Source: Nevskia ramosa DSM 11499 (lineage in GTDB: Bacteria; Pseudomonadota; Gammaproteobacteria; Nevskiales; Nevskiaceae). Taken from it: a DNA stretch of 64,000 nucleotides. The position numbers were made by a program, and so were the translations under genes. Shown here piece after piece: positions 18,551 through 27,823 of this stretch. The stretch lies in assembly GCF_000420645.1 (NCBI RefSeq), contig NZ_ATVI01000010.1, positions 186,001 to 250,000 of the forward strand, written 5' to 3'. Below the pieces are notes generated by a model, which saw nothing but the letters and a program-made list of their open reading frames with translations, ran no database searches and was not told the DNA's origin. Numbering within the stretch: the first letter of the stretch is position 1; each line of letters starts with the position of its first letter.

Positions 18551-20281
18551 ATGGCGCGGCTGCCGGTGCGCATCCTGCTGACCGTGCTGGTCCTGATCGC
18601 GATGCCGACGCTGGTATTGCCGGACCTGTTCACCACGCTGTCGCTCGGGATCGAGCGCGATGCGCAGCGGGGTTACGTGGTGACCAAGGTCACCGAGTTG
18701 CCGCTGCCGCCGCCGCTGCAGGTGGGTGACGTGATCGATCTGCCGGCGATGACGATGGAAGCGCGAGCGGCGCTGGTCGGCGCCAACAATCTGCCCCTGG
18801 GTCTGCAGTTCGAGGTTGCCGTGCGGCGCGATGGTCAGCCGCTGACCGCAATGGTGGAAGCGGTGCCGGACCGTACCCACTTCGGCGCCATCGCTGCGCG
18901 CTCGGCGCTGCCGATCTCGTTCGCGCTGCTGGCGCTGTTCCTGCTGACGCTCTGGCGCGGCCGTGATTGGGCCGCCTGGGGGCTGTGCCTGTTCGCGTTC
19001 GGCATCTTCATGCAGAACCTGCTGCAGAACTCGCCGTTGCCGGTGATGGCGGGGCTCGGCGCCAGTGTCCTCGGGCGCATCGTCAACTTCGTGGTGACCT
19101 TGCCGGGGCTGTATCTGGCGGCAGAAGCGCTGGCCGGTGCCGGTCTGTCGCCACGGCTACGGCGCGGCCTGCGCATCGCTTTCACCGTGCCGATCGCGCT
19201 GGCTCTGGTCGTCAGCCTGACGCGCATCAGCCTGGTGGTTTTCTCCGGCATCGCGCCGCTGGTGCTGATGTCCGACTGGAACATCGTGCTCAGCCTGTTG
19301 CCGGTGGCGCTGCCGCTGATCGTGCTGGCGGCCGGTTATCGCCGCAGCGAGCCGGCGCTGCGCCTGCGCATCCGCTGGGTGTTCTGGAGTCTCGGTCTGC
19401 TGTTTCTGGCCATCGTGCTGCAGAGCGGCCGGCCGGAGCATCGCATCTGGATGCTGCTGCTGAACTCGGCCCTGCTGACCTTCAGCATCGCCGCGCTGCT
19501 CTACGGCGTGCTGCGCCATCGGCTGGTCGATGTCTCGTTCGTCGTCGATCGCACCCTGGTCTACGGCTTGACCACCGGTCTCGTGGTCGGCGTGTTCGCG
19601 CTGCTGGAGCAGCTGATCGAGCGGCTGGCGATCGGCACCGATACCAGCGTGCTGCTGCAGGCCGGCGTGACCCTGGTGGTGGCGCTGCTGCTGAACAGAG
19701 TGCATCGCCGAGTCGAGGATCTGGTCGATCGCCTGCTGTTCCGCGATCAGCACCGCAGCACCGAACTGCTGCGCGAATTCGGCCAGCAGTGCTCGGCGGT
19801 CGAAAGCAGCGAGCGTCTGCTGCCACTGGCGGTGGAGCGGATCGTTGCCGCGATCGGCGATGCCGGTGTCGCGATCTACGAGCGGGCCGGGGCCGGCTAT
19901 ATCCAGCTCGTGTCCGGCGGCAGCGCCGGCTTGCCGGCGACGGTCGATGTCGATGACGCGGTATTTCTCGCGCTGCGCAGCAGCCGGCAGCCGGTGCCGC
20001 TCAGCACCGGCACCAGCGCCAGCGCACTCGGCCAGGATGGCTGGGCGTTTCCGATGAGCCTGCACGGCGAGATTTCCGGCGCGCTGGTCTGCCTGCCGCC
20101 ACCGGGCGCGCAGTTCGCGCCCGATCAGCGCGCCGCGCTGGCCCATCTCGCCCATGAACTGAGCGTGGCCCGCCATCTGCTGCGCGCTCGTGCCTATGCC
20201 GGCTTCGTCACCGCGGTGGCCGCCGGTGAACTCGATGCGCCGGGTGATCGTGCGCGGCAGCTGCTCGGCCTTCGGACCTGA
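18551..20281 (+). CDS. Membrane sensor: PDZ-like loop, multi-TM region and GAF domain, no kinase
   Basis: About 576 residues. After an N-terminal membrane helix, a periplasmic loop of about 100 residues (V-V-T-K-V...L-Q-V-G-D-V-I-D) looks like a PDZ fold. Some seven further hydrophobic segments follow (about 120-390), then a helical linker with L-V-D-R-L-L-F-R-D-Q-H-R and a cytosolic GAF-like domain (about 430-550). Histidine kinases with this layout continue with HisKA and HATPase domains; this protein stops after the GAF domain. A GTG at 18482, overlapping the putA stop, is an alternative start. It may sense and signal through a partner, or be a reduced kinase. Confidence 0.7.
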   Translation: MARLPVRILLTVLVLIAMPTLVLPDLFTTLSLGIERDAQRGYVVTKVTELPLPPPLQVGDVIDLPAMTMEARAALVGANNLPLGLQFEVAVRRDGQPLTAMVEAVPDRTHFGAIAARSALPISFALLALFLLTLWRGRDWAAWGLCLFAFGIFMQNLLQNSPLPVMAGLGASVLGRIVNFVVTLPGLYLAAEALAGAGLSPRLRRGLRIAFTVPIALALVVSLTRISLVVFSGIAPLVLMSDWNIVLSLLPVALPLIVLAAGYRRSEPALRLRIRWVFWSLGLLFLAIVLQSGRPEHRIWMLLLNSALLTFSIAALLYGVLRHRLVDVSFVVDRTLVYGLTTGLVVGVFALLEQLIERLAIGTDTSVLLQAGVTLVVALLLNRVHRRVEDLVDRLLFRDQHRSTELLREFGQQCSAVESSERLLPLAVERIVAAIGDAGVAIYERAGAGYIQLVSGGSAGLPATVDVDDAVFLALRSSRQPVPLSTGTSASALGQDGWAFPMSLHGEISGALVCLPPPGAQFAPDQRAALAHLAHELSVARHLLRARAYAGFVTAVAAGELDAPGDRARQLLGLRT

Positions 20282-20287
20282 TCCTCG

Positions 20288-21091
20288 ATGTCGGAAGCCC
20301 CCTTGTCGACGATTCCCTCCGGCGAGCCTTCGGTCGTCGATGACGGCCTCTATCGCCGCCTGTATTTCGGTCCGGACTACATCCAGAGCGAGATGAGCCT
20401 CAGCAATCCGACCGTGCTCCAGCTCGCCTACACGCGGCGGATGATGGCGGCGCTGCTGTTCCTGCCACGGCCCAAGCACATCGTCATCGTCGGCCTCGGC
20501 GGAGGTTCGCTGACCAAGTTCTGCCACCACCATCTGCCACGCACGCGGATCACCACCCTGGAGATCGATGCCCGGGTGATCGCGCTGGCCGGCGAGTTCC
20601 AGGTGCCGGCCGACGAGCCGCGCTCGCGCATCGTCCACGCCGAAGCCTGCGAGTGGTTCGCGAACACCGACGAGCGCTTCGATCTGGTGCTGCTCGACGG
20701 TTACAGCGAAACCGGCATCGCCAGCGGCTTCGGCAGCCCCGAGTTCTACGCCAGCATCCGCGCGCGGCTGCGGCCGGGAGGCCTGCTGGTCGCGAACATC
20801 CTGGTCACCACCGAGGCGCTGCGCCGCTACAAGCGGGTGATCGCCGACGTCTTCGACGGCCGGACCATCGTCCAGCGCGTGGTGCCCGACGGCAACACCG
20901 TGATCTTCGCGTTCCAGGCGCTGGCGACGCCGCCGGACTGGTTGGCGATCGGTCGCGACGCGAAGAAGCTGGAGTCGCGCCTGGGCCTGGATTTTCCGGC
21001 CTATGCCCGCGCGATGCGCCGGGCCTACGAACGCACGCCGGCCGAAGCCGAAGCACTGGCGGTGCGCGATGAACCGCTGAATCTGCTGTGA
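20288..21091 (+). CDS. Spermidine synthase-like class I AdoMet-fold protein
   Basis: A 267-residue protein of the polyamine-synthase-like group. It has S-E-M-S-L near residue 35, the glycine loop V-I-V-G-L-G-G-G-S-L-T near 68-78, the acidic E-I-D-A-R-V strand end and D-L-V-L-L-D-G-Y at 138-145. In true spermidine synthases the last motif reads D-x-[IV]-[IL]-x-D-x-x-D-P; the second Asp is lacking here, so true aminopropyltransferase activity is doubtful. It lies 6 bases after the sensor gene and 4 bases or less from the GST gene, hence probably cotranscribed. Confidence 0.75.
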   Translation: MSEAPLSTIPSGEPSVVDDGLYRRLYFGPDYIQSEMSLSNPTVLQLAYTRRMMAALLFLPRPKHIVIVGLGGGSLTKFCHHHLPRTRITTLEIDARVIALAGEFQVPADEPRSRIVHAEACEWFANTDERFDLVLLDGYSETGIASGFGSPEFYASIRARLRPGGLLVANILVTTEALRRYKRVIADVFDGRTIVQRVVPDGNTVIFAFQALATPPDWLAIGRDAKKLESRLGLDFPAYARAMRRAYERTPAEAEALAVRDEPLNLL

Positions 21092-21114
21092 ACCCGACGA
21101 CCGAGGGCGACACG

Positions 21115-21741
21115 ATGTCGATGAGCCTGTCCATGAAATTGCTCTACTCCGCTGCGTCGCCGTACGCCCGCAAAGTGCGCGTGCTGGCTCACGAACTGGG
21201 CCTGAGCGACGAGATCGAAGTGGTGACCGCCGCAGTCTCGCCGATCGAAACCAACACCGACGTTGCCGCGCGCAATCCGCTCGCCAAGGTGCCGACCCTG
21301 AACCTGGCCGATGGCACCGCGCTGTACGACAGCCGGGTGATCTGCGATTACCTGATGACTCTCAAGCCGGCCCAGCCGATGCAGCCGGCCACCGGCGCCG
21401 AGCGTTGGGCGGTGCAGTGCCGCCATGCGCTGGCCGACGGCATTCTCGATGCCGCGCTGCTGGCTCGTTACGAGGAAGCGCTGCGCCCGGCCGAACTGCG
21501 CTGGCCGGCCTGGCAGGCGGGGCAGGAGGACAAGATCCTGCGCGGCATCGCCCAGCTGGAAAGCGAAACCGCTGCTTTCGGCGAAGCACCGCGCATCGAC
21601 ACCATCGCCGTCGCCTGCGCGCTCGGGTATCTCGATCTGCGTTTCGGCCGGCTGGCCTGGCGCGAGCAGGCGCCGAAGCTCGCGGCATTCTATGAAGGCT
21701 TTGCGGCGCGGCCGTCGATGCAGACGACCAAGCCGGGCTGA
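21115..21741 (+). CDS. Glutathione S-transferase family protein
   Basis: About 208 residues: a GST N-terminal thioredoxin fold (M-K-L-L-Y-S-A-A-S-P-Y-A-R-K-V-R-V-L-A), cis-Pro strand K-V-P-T-L-N-L, glutathione loop L-Y-D-S-R-V-I-C-D-Y-L, then a helical C-terminal domain with I-D-T-I-A-V-A-C-A-L-G-Y-L-D. The SPYARKV pattern is typical of the YibF-like GSTs of unknown substrate. ATG 21115 was preferred over a GTG at 21088 because GAGGG lies seven bases upstream of it. Convergent with the cyclase gene four bases further on. Confidence 0.88.
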   Translation: MSMSLSMKLLYSAASPYARKVRVLAHELGLSDEIEVVTAAVSPIETNTDVAARNPLAKVPTLNLADGTALYDSRVICDYLMTLKPAQPMQPATGAERWAVQCRHALADGILDAALLARYEEALRPAELRWPAWQAGQEDKILRGIAQLESETAAFGEAPRIDTIAVACALGYLDLRFGRLAWREQAPKLAAFYEGFAARPSMQTTKPG

Positions 21742-21745
21742 AGGC

Positions 21746-23158
21746 TCAGCGCAGCCGCGAGCGCAGCCGTTCGCGCAGACCGGGCGCCTCGGTCTCTTCG
21801 CCGGTCTCGGGCTCGTCGACGGCGTACAGCGGCCACTTGCTCGGCACACCTTTCAGCGTGTGCACGCCGCGCTCGCTGAACTCGAAACGGCCGCCGATCA
21901 GCACGTCGCGCACGGTGCGTGACACCAGCACTTCGCCGGCTTCGGCATAGCCGAGCACGCGGGCGCCGATGTGCACGGCCATGCCGCCGATGCGGCCTTC
22001 CTCGCGCAGCTCGATCTCGCCGATGTGCAGGCCGGTGCGGATCTCGATCTTCAGCGCGTCCATCGCTGGATGCAGCGCGCGAGCGCAGTCGATCGCCTTG
22101 CCGGGAGTGCCGAAGGTTGCCAGGGTGCCGTCACCGGCGGCATCGACCAATCGGCCGCCGTAGCTGCTGATCGCGTCGCGGACGATGCGATCGTGCTGGT
22201 CGAGCTTTTCCCGCCAGGCCGCATCGCCGAGCTTGGCGAGCTGCTTGGTCGAATCGACGATGTCGGTGAACAGCAGGGTCGCCAGCACCCGCTCGGGCAC
22301 TTGCAGCGGCTTCTGGCCGGTGACGAATTCCTCGATCGCCGCGACGATCTCGTCGGTGCCTTCCCAGATCATGTCGGCGTCGCGGCCGGGAATCTCCAGA
22401 TAGCGCCCGCCCGGTGCGTGCTCGGCGATGTAGCGGCTCTGCACGGCCGGGAAGATCGCCAGATCGCGGCGGCCCAGCGACAGCAGCGGCACCTTGATGG
22501 TCGGCAGCAGGTGGCGGGCATCGAGCTTCGCCGAAATCTGCAGGTTCTCGACCACCGCGCGCGGTGAAGCCATCGCCCGGTGCAGCTTGGTGTACCACTT
22601 GAGCGCGGCCGGATTGTCGGCCTGGCTGGGATCGAAGGTCGCCGCGAATTCGGTGCGGCCCCAGCCCTGGGCAACCATCTCGATCAGCGCATCGCCGACC
22701 GCCTGCGGGTGACCTTCGGGGTAGTCCGGGCGCTGCGCGAAGCAGGCGCTGGTGAACACGAAGAGCAAGCCCGACACCCGTGCCGGATAGCGGGCGTAGA
22801 ACTCCAGCAGCAGCGGGCCGGCGTCGATGGTACCGAGCAGCACCGCCTGTTCCGAGCCGGCGGCATCGAGCACGGCGAGCAGATCCTCGATCCAGTGATC
22901 GACCATCGTGCCGCCATCGAGCGGCCGCGGATCGGACAGGCCGCAGCCACGTCGATCGAAGCGGATCAGCCGCGAGAAACCGGCGACCCGACGCATCCAG
23001 CGCGCCGAGCTTGGCTCTTCCCAGAAGATGTCGAGATGGCTCCAGACGCCGGTGGTCAGCACCAGATCACGCGCGGTCACGCCCGGCGGCGGGCCGAGCA
23101 GTTGGTAGGCAACGCGGTCGTCGCCGCGCGGGGCGAACTGGGTGTCGGGCTGGTCCAA
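21746..23158 (-). CDS. Alpha/beta-hydrolase fused to class III adenylate/guanylate cyclase domain
   Basis: About 470 residues in two modules. Residues 10-275 form an alpha/beta-hydrolase fold (D-R-V-A-Y-Q-L-L-G, R-F-D-R-R-G-C-G-L-S-D) in which the nucleophile-elbow position reads L-G-T-I-D-A-G instead of G-x-S-x-G, so it is probably a binding domain. Residues 285-450 form the cyclase homology domain with metal-binding F-T-D-I-V-D-S-T and the A-G-D-G-T-L-A-T-F loop. The residue that in many homologues is the adenine-selecting Lys (V-K-x-x-G-D-G) is Asp here. No ATG fits; TTG 23158 matches the family start (x-D-x-P-x-x-x-[YF]-A), with GTG 23224 as an alternative. Confidence 0.8.
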   Translation of the reverse strand: MDQPDTQFAPRGDDRVAYQLLGPPPGVTARDLVLTTGVWSHLDIFWEEPSSARWMRRVAGFSRLIRFDRRGCGLSDPRPLDGGTMVDHWIEDLLAVLDAAGSEQAVLLGTIDAGPLLLEFYARYPARVSGLLFVFTSACFAQRPDYPEGHPQAVGDALIEMVAQGWGRTEFAATFDPSQADNPAALKWYTKLHRAMASPRAVVENLQISAKLDARHLLPTIKVPLLSLGRRDLAIFPAVQSRYIAEHAPGGRYLEIPGRDADMIWEGTDEIVAAIEEFVTGQKPLQVPERVLATLLFTDIVDSTKQLAKLGDAAWREKLDQHDRIVRDAISSYGGRLVDAAGDGTLATFGTPGKAIDCARALHPAMDALKIEIRTGLHIGEIELREEGRIGGMAVHIGARVLGYAEAGEVLVSRTVRDVLIGGRFEFSERGVHTLKGVPSKWPLYAVDEPETGEETEAPGLRERLRSRLR

Positions 23159-23329
23159 GACGAAGTGGAAGGCGATGGGACCTGGACATGATGCACGGCG
23201 CCTGCGGCGCTGTCCTGACAGCACTTCCGTCGGGGCGGATGGAAGCGCCGGGCGGTCGGGCGCACACTGTGCGGCTTCGCGCAGTGCCTTGCAGGGCCGC
23301 GCTAGCCACAGATTTACGGATTCCTGACG

Positions 23330-24727
23330 ATGTTGTCTCTCTTCTCGCCGGCGTTTCGCGCCGAAGTCACCGCCAACCTGCGCCTGGCGCTGCCGCTGAT
23401 CGCCGCCCAGATCGCCGCCGTCGGCATGGGTACGGTCGATACCATCTACGCCGGCCGGCTCGGCCCGCAGCCGCTGGCTGCGGTGGCCGTGGCGGTCAAC
23501 GTCTACAACCTGTTCCTGATCTTTTTCATGGGCCTGCTGATGGCCTGCGCGCCGATCGCCGCGCAGCTCTATGGCGCCCAGCGGCCGCAGGCCGAACTCG
23601 GCGCTTTCCTGCGCCGGTCGCGGCGCTTCGCGCTGATCGTCGGGGTGATCTGGACCTTGTTGCTGAATCTGGTCGGCCCGCTGATGCTGAAGGCGCTCGG
23701 CTTGTCGGCGGCGACCACGGCGGATGCGATCGAATTCCTGCGCTGGTATTCCGGTGTCGGCCTGATGACGGCGCTCTGGTTCGCGCTGCGTTTCGGCGCC
23801 GAAGGCCTGGGCCAGGTGCGGCCGATCGTCATCGCTGCCTTGATCGGTCCGGCCGCCAACGCACTGTTCGGCTGGCTGCTGTTGTTCGGGCCGTTCGGGC
23901 TGCCGACGTTCGGCATCAAGGGCCTGGGCCTGGCCTCGACGCTGGCGACCACCTTGATGGCCGCCGTGCTCGCCTGGCAGTACCGCCGGGTGCCGGCGCT
24001 GCGCGCGACCTGGGTCGCCGATGCCGCGACCGGACAGTTGGCGACCGGTGAAGGCGCGCGCGACATCCTCAAGCTCGGCCTGCCGATCGCCGCGATCATC
24101 ACGGCGGAGGGTGGCTTGTTCGTGCTCACCGCGTTGCTGATGGCGCGCTTCGGCGAAGGCACCGTCGCGGCCTATCAGATCGCGATCAATTTCTCGTCGC
24201 TGGTGTTCATGATTCCGCTCGGCGTGGCGATGGCGACGACGGTGCGCGTCGGCCATGCCGCCGGTGCCGGTGACTTTGCGGCGGCGCGCAGCCGTGGCTA
24301 CACCGGCGTGGCGCTCGGCGGGCTCAATGCCGCGTCGAACGCCGCGATCATGCTGCTGTTCAGCGGCCTGATCGTCGCCTTCTATACCGACGACACGGCG
24401 ATCGCGATGCAGGCCGCCGGCTTCCTGTGGCTGGCGGCGGCGTTCCAGTTGTTCGACGGCCTGCAGGCCACCGCCAACGGCGCGCTGCGTGGCTTGAAGG
24501 ACACCCGCATGCCGATGCTGCTGACGATGCTGTCGTACTGGGCGATCGGCATGCCGGTGGCCTGGTGGCTGGCGTTCCGCGCCGGCCTCGGCCCGGATGG
24601 CATGTGGTGGGGCCTGACCGCGGGGCTCGGCATGGCTGCGCTCGGCCTGTCGCTGCGCTTCCGGCACAAGGCCGGCAAGCTGGTTCGACGGGCCGGTGCA
24701 TCGACATCCCGGCCGGTCGAAACCTGA
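23330..24727 (+). CDS. MATE family multidrug efflux transporter
   Basis: A 465-residue inner-membrane protein with twelve hydrophobic segments in two similar halves. The opening L-A-L-P-L-I-A-A-Q-I-A-A-V-G-M-G-T-V-D-T-I-Y-A-G pattern and the later L-G-L-P-I-A-A-I-I-T-A-E-G-G are the paired TM1/TM7 signatures of NorM-like MATE carriers, which export cationic compounds in exchange for sodium or protons. Substrates are not predictable. The intergenic space to the divergent cyclase gene holds both promoters. Convergent with the acetamidase gene. Confidence 0.93.
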   Translation: MLSLFSPAFRAEVTANLRLALPLIAAQIAAVGMGTVDTIYAGRLGPQPLAAVAVAVNVYNLFLIFFMGLLMACAPIAAQLYGAQRPQAELGAFLRRSRRFALIVGVIWTLLLNLVGPLMLKALGLSAATTADAIEFLRWYSGVGLMTALWFALRFGAEGLGQVRPIVIAALIGPAANALFGWLLLFGPFGLPTFGIKGLGLASTLATTLMAAVLAWQYRRVPALRATWVADAATGQLATGEGARDILKLGLPIAAIITAEGGLFVLTALLMARFGEGTVAAYQIAINFSSLVFMIPLGVAMATTVRVGHAAGAGDFAAARSRGYTGVALGGLNAASNAAIMLLFSGLIVAFYTDDTAIAMQAAGFLWLAAAFQLFDGLQATANGALRGLKDTRMPMLLTMLSYWAIGMPVAWWLAFRAGLGPDGMWWGLTAGLGMAALGLSLRFRHKAGKLVRRAGASTSRPVET

Positions 24728-24744
24728 GGCCCCTTACTGACTGG

Positions 24745-25836
24745 CTATTTGCTCGACCAGAAGCGGCTCTTGTCGTTGACGAAGATCTTCTTCGGAATCA
24801 TCGAGTGGATGCCCTGGGTGCCGTCGACGACTTGGGTGACGCGGAAATCCACACCGATGCTCGACAAGGTGAAGGCGCGCTTGAACTCCATTCCCTTCAG
24901 ATCGAACAGATAGCTGTTGGTCTGACGGATCGCCATCTGCATCGCCTTGTCGAGCACCGGGTCAAGGCCGAAGGCCATCCAGTGCGTGGTGCTTTCGGCG
25001 CGCGGCGCAGTCAGCTTCATGCCCTTGTGCAGGATGAACTGCAGGATCGCGGTGTTGGCGGTTTCCATCGCGGTGACGGTGACCTCGCCGTCGCCCTGTC
25101 CGGCATGCGAATCGCCTGTGTAGAACAGGCCGCCAGGATGGAACACCGGCAGGAACAGCGAGGTGCCGCCGACCAGTTCCTTGCAGTCGAGATTCCCGCC
25201 GAACACGCCGGGCGGGCCGCTGCGGCGGTTCGGGCCATCTTCGGCCGGCGGCTGCACGCCCATCACGCCCATGAACGGGCCGAGCGGAATCTCGATGCCC
25301 GGCTCGTAGACGCCAACCTTGCGCGCCAGATCGAGCTTGACGGTGTGCGAATACATCTCCGGCACTTCATCGGGAATGCCGCCGCGGCCCGGCCGGGTCG
25401 ACACCGTCGCATACGGAATGCGCGGCTCCACCGACAGGATGCGGATCTCGATCGCATCGCCGGGCATCGCACCTTCGATGGCGATCGGCCCGACCAGGAT
25501 ATGGCCACCGTCGATGCCGGCCTGGCGCGGCGTTTCCTTCAGCACGCGCGCGGTTTCGGTCATCGCCGCGGCCTGTTCGGCGGTCAGGCTGATGCCTTCT
25601 TCCTTGGCCCAGACCAGCGGGTCCTTGTCCTGCCAGCGCTGGCCGCCGCCGCCGTCGATGCGCACGGTGGCGCCGGACTTCACGGTGAGGATCGGTTTCT
25701 TCTCGATCGGGAAATTGCCGATCGCGACGTTCTCCGGCCGTAGCTTGAGATAGTGCTCGTAGGCCGGTGCGGCAAAGGCCGAAAGCGCCGTGCTGCTGAG
25801 AACGGCCAGCAACGCCGTGGAAGCCAATGCCCGCAT
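24745..25836 (-). CDS. Exported acetamidase/formamidase family protein
   Basis: A 363-residue protein of the FmdA/AmdA family that hydrolyses short amides such as formamide to ammonia and the acid. Family features include G-D-A-I-E-I-R-I-L, the F-G-G-N-L-D-C-K-E-L segment and F-Y-T-G-D-S-H-A-G-Q-G-D-G-E-V near the middle. Unlike most members it starts with a clear signal peptide (R-A-L-A-S-T-A-L-L-A-V-L to A-F-A-A-P), implying a periplasmic or secreted enzyme. ATG 25836 has GGAG upstream and begins the signal peptide; the frame continues open to 25977. It follows the P1B-ATPase gene by 67 bases on the same strand. Confidence 0.88.
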   Translation of the reverse strand: MRALASTALLAVLSSTALSAFAAPAYEHYLKLRPENVAIGNFPIEKKPILTVKSGATVRIDGGGGQRWQDKDPLVWAKEEGISLTAEQAAAMTETARVLKETPRQAGIDGGHILVGPIAIEGAMPGDAIEIRILSVEPRIPYATVSTRPGRGGIPDEVPEMYSHTVKLDLARKVGVYEPGIEIPLGPFMGVMGVQPPAEDGPNRRSGPPGVFGGNLDCKELVGGTSLFLPVFHPGGLFYTGDSHAGQGDGEVTVTAMETANTAILQFILHKGMKLTAPRAESTTHWMAFGLDPVLDKAMQMAIRQTNSYLFDLKGMEFKRAFTLSSIGVDFRVTQVVDGTQGIHSMIPKKIFVNDKSRFWSSK

Positions 25837-25903
25837 GATCTGCTCCGGATGAGGTCGAAAGTCGTCGGTGACACTCCCTCGGACGGCTGTCCGCAGCGTC
25901 CCC

Positions 25904-27823
25904 CTACGTAGCGCCGGCCTTCGCCGAGCTTGTGACTCGGGGGAGCGGCTCGTGGAAGCGCAGCAGCCGCCCGGCATTGGCCAGCACCAGCAGGCTGCTG
26001 AGGTTGTGCAGGATCGCCGCGATCATCGCGCCGGCCGCGCCGAGCAGGCCGAAAGCTGCAGCAGCGACGATCGCCAGGGTCCAGGCCAGGCCGAGGACGA
26101 CGTTGACGAACAAGGTGCGCCGGCACAGGCGGCTCAAGCGGATGCAGGTGCCGAGGCGGCGCAGATCGCTGCCGATCAGCACGATGTCCGCCGAGGCCAG
26201 CGCGATGTCGGCACCGCCGGCACCCATCGCCACGCCGACCACGCCAGCCTTCAAGGCCAGCGAATCGTTGATGCCGTCGCCAACCACCATCGGCCGGAAG
26301 CCGGCGCCGATCTCGGTAGTGACGCGGACCAGCTTGTCCTCCGGCAGTGCCTCGGCCTGCACCTCGGCGATGCCAACGTCCTCGGCCACGGCATGGGCGA
26401 CGCTGCTCCGGTCGCCGGTCAGCAGCAGCTGGCGGCCAAGGCCGAGCCGGCGCAGATCGGCCAGCGCTTCGGCGGCTTCCGGGCGCAGGGTGTCGGCAAG
26501 CAGCAGCCAGGCGAGGAAGCGGCCTTCGAGCGCGATGCCGGCGATCGGCCCGTCATGCGCCGGTACCCGCGTGGTCGTGATGCCGTGCTGCTCGAACAGC
26601 TCCGGCCGGCCGAGCAGCACTTCGCCTTTTGCACTGTTGGCGATTACACCGAGGCCGGGGCGCTCGCGAATCTCGTCCAGCGGCAACAGGGCTTCGGTCG
26701 GAACCTGGCGCGCCAGCGCCCGGCTGACCGGATGGCTGCTGACGGCACCTAGGCTCGCGGCCAGCAGCAAGGCTTCTTCGCGCGTGCCGCCATCGGCAAG
26801 TTGCAGCGTCTGCAGACGCAGGCTGCCGAAGGTCAGCGTGCCGGTCTTGTCGACGATCAGCGAACGGGTGTCGGCCAGTTCCTCGAGGAAGGCCGAGCCA
26901 CGGATGAGGATGCCGTGACGCGCCGCCACCGCGATGCCGGCGATCGCCGTTGCCGGTGCCGCCAGCGCCAGCGCGCAAGGGCAGGCGGCAACCAGTACCG
27001 CAAGCATCGCCTGCGGGTTCTGGGTGGTGAAGTAGGTGACCGCGGCGATCAGCAGCACCAGCACCAGGTACTGGCTGGCGTGGCGTTCGAGCAGGCGCGT
27101 GATCGGCGGCTTCGAGCGCTCGGCGCGCTGCATCAGGCCGATCACCTTGCCGAGCGTCGATTCGGCACCGGTGCGGGTGATGACGATGCGCAGGCGGCCG
27201 TCGAGATTGATCGCGCCGCCGAACACGTCGACGCCGGCAAGCGCTTCCACCGGCAGCGACTCGCCGGTGATCGGCGCGGTGTCGAGACTGGCGCGGCCTT
27301 CCAGCACCCGGCCATCAGCCGGCACCCGGTCACCGGCACGCACCTCCACCTGATCGCCGGGCTTCAGCTCGGCGTTGTCGACTTCGCGCAGGCTGCCGTC
27401 GGCGCTGATCAGCCGCGCGCTGCTGCGGGTCAGCTTGCCGAGCGCTTCGATCGCTTCCTGCGAGCCGATGACGCTGCGCTCCTCGAGCACGTGGCCGAAG
27501 ATCATCACGATCGGCAGCAGCACCGCGGTGATCAGGTCGCCGACTGCCCAGGCGCCTAGCATCGCCAGCGCGATCAGCAGATCGGTGATGCCGTGCAGAT
27601 CGGGGTGACGCAGGCTGTGCCAGGCCGCGCGCAGCACCGGCACGCCGACCAGCAGTGCTGCCGCACCGAGGATCAGCTGACCGACGCCGGCCTGGCTCGG
27701 CGCCAGCCCGTTCCAGGCCAGGCCGAGCCCGAACAGACCGAGCGCGGTCATCGCCAGGCTCAGCTGGCGCGCTGCACTGCGCTGTTCGTCCTGGCTCAGT
27801 GCCGGTGCGGCGCTGCTCATCAT
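25904..27823 (-). CDS. P1B-type heavy-metal translocating ATPase
   Basis: A 639-residue metal pump. It has the actuator T-G-E (186-188), the transmembrane metal site C281-P-C283, the phosphorylation loop D325-K-T-G-T, the H-P dipeptide (364-365) and G-D-G-I-N-D (515-520). It lacks an N-terminal HMA metal-binding domain. The final helix carries H606-N-L-S-S with a downstream N and R-L, rather than the Met-x-x-Ser-Ser of Cu pumps or Asp-x-Gly of Zn/Cd pumps, so specificity is uncertain; a CtpC-like Mn/Zn type is possible. The start overlaps the stop of the SPFH gene (ATGA), last of a four-gene overlapping operon. Confidence 0.93.
   Translation of the reverse strand: MMSSAAPALSQDEQRSAARQLSLAMTALGLFGLGLAWNGLAPSQAGVGQLILGAAALLVGVPVLRAAWHSLRHPDLHGITDLLIALAMLGAWAVGDLITAVLLPIVMIFGHVLEERSVIGSQEAIEALGKLTRSSARLISADGSLREVDNAELKPGDQVEVRAGDRVPADGRVLEGRASLDTAPITGESLPVEALAGVDVFGGAINLDGRLRIVITRTGAESTLGKVIGLMQRAERSKPPITRLLERHASQYLVLVLLIAAVTYFTTQNPQAMLAVLVAACPCALALAAPATAIAGIAVAARHGILIRGSAFLEELADTRSLIVDKTGTLTFGSLRLQTLQLADGGTREEALLLAASLGAVSSHPVSRALARQVPTEALLPLDEIRERPGLGVIANSAKGEVLLGRPELFEQHGITTTRVPAHDGPIAGIALEGRFLAWLLLADTLRPEAAEALADLRRLGLGRQLLLTGDRSSVAHAVAEDVGIAEVQAEALPEDKLVRVTTEIGAGFRPMVVGDGINDSLALKAGVVGVAMGAGGADIALASADIVLIGSDLRRLGTCIRLSRLCRRTLFVNVVLGLAWTLAIVAAAAFGLLGAAGAMIAAILHNLSSLLVLANAGRLLRFHEPLPRVTSSAKAGAT

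Noticed and set aside
16090-18636. Long minus-strand open frame of 848 codons
   Set aside because: It is antisense to putA and shows no family motif; composition is again the mirror pattern.
23159-24667. N-terminal extension of the hydrolase-cyclase frame
   Set aside because: The frame stays open through the opposite strand of the MATE gene. The homologous part begins near 23158 and the extension has no recognisable motif.
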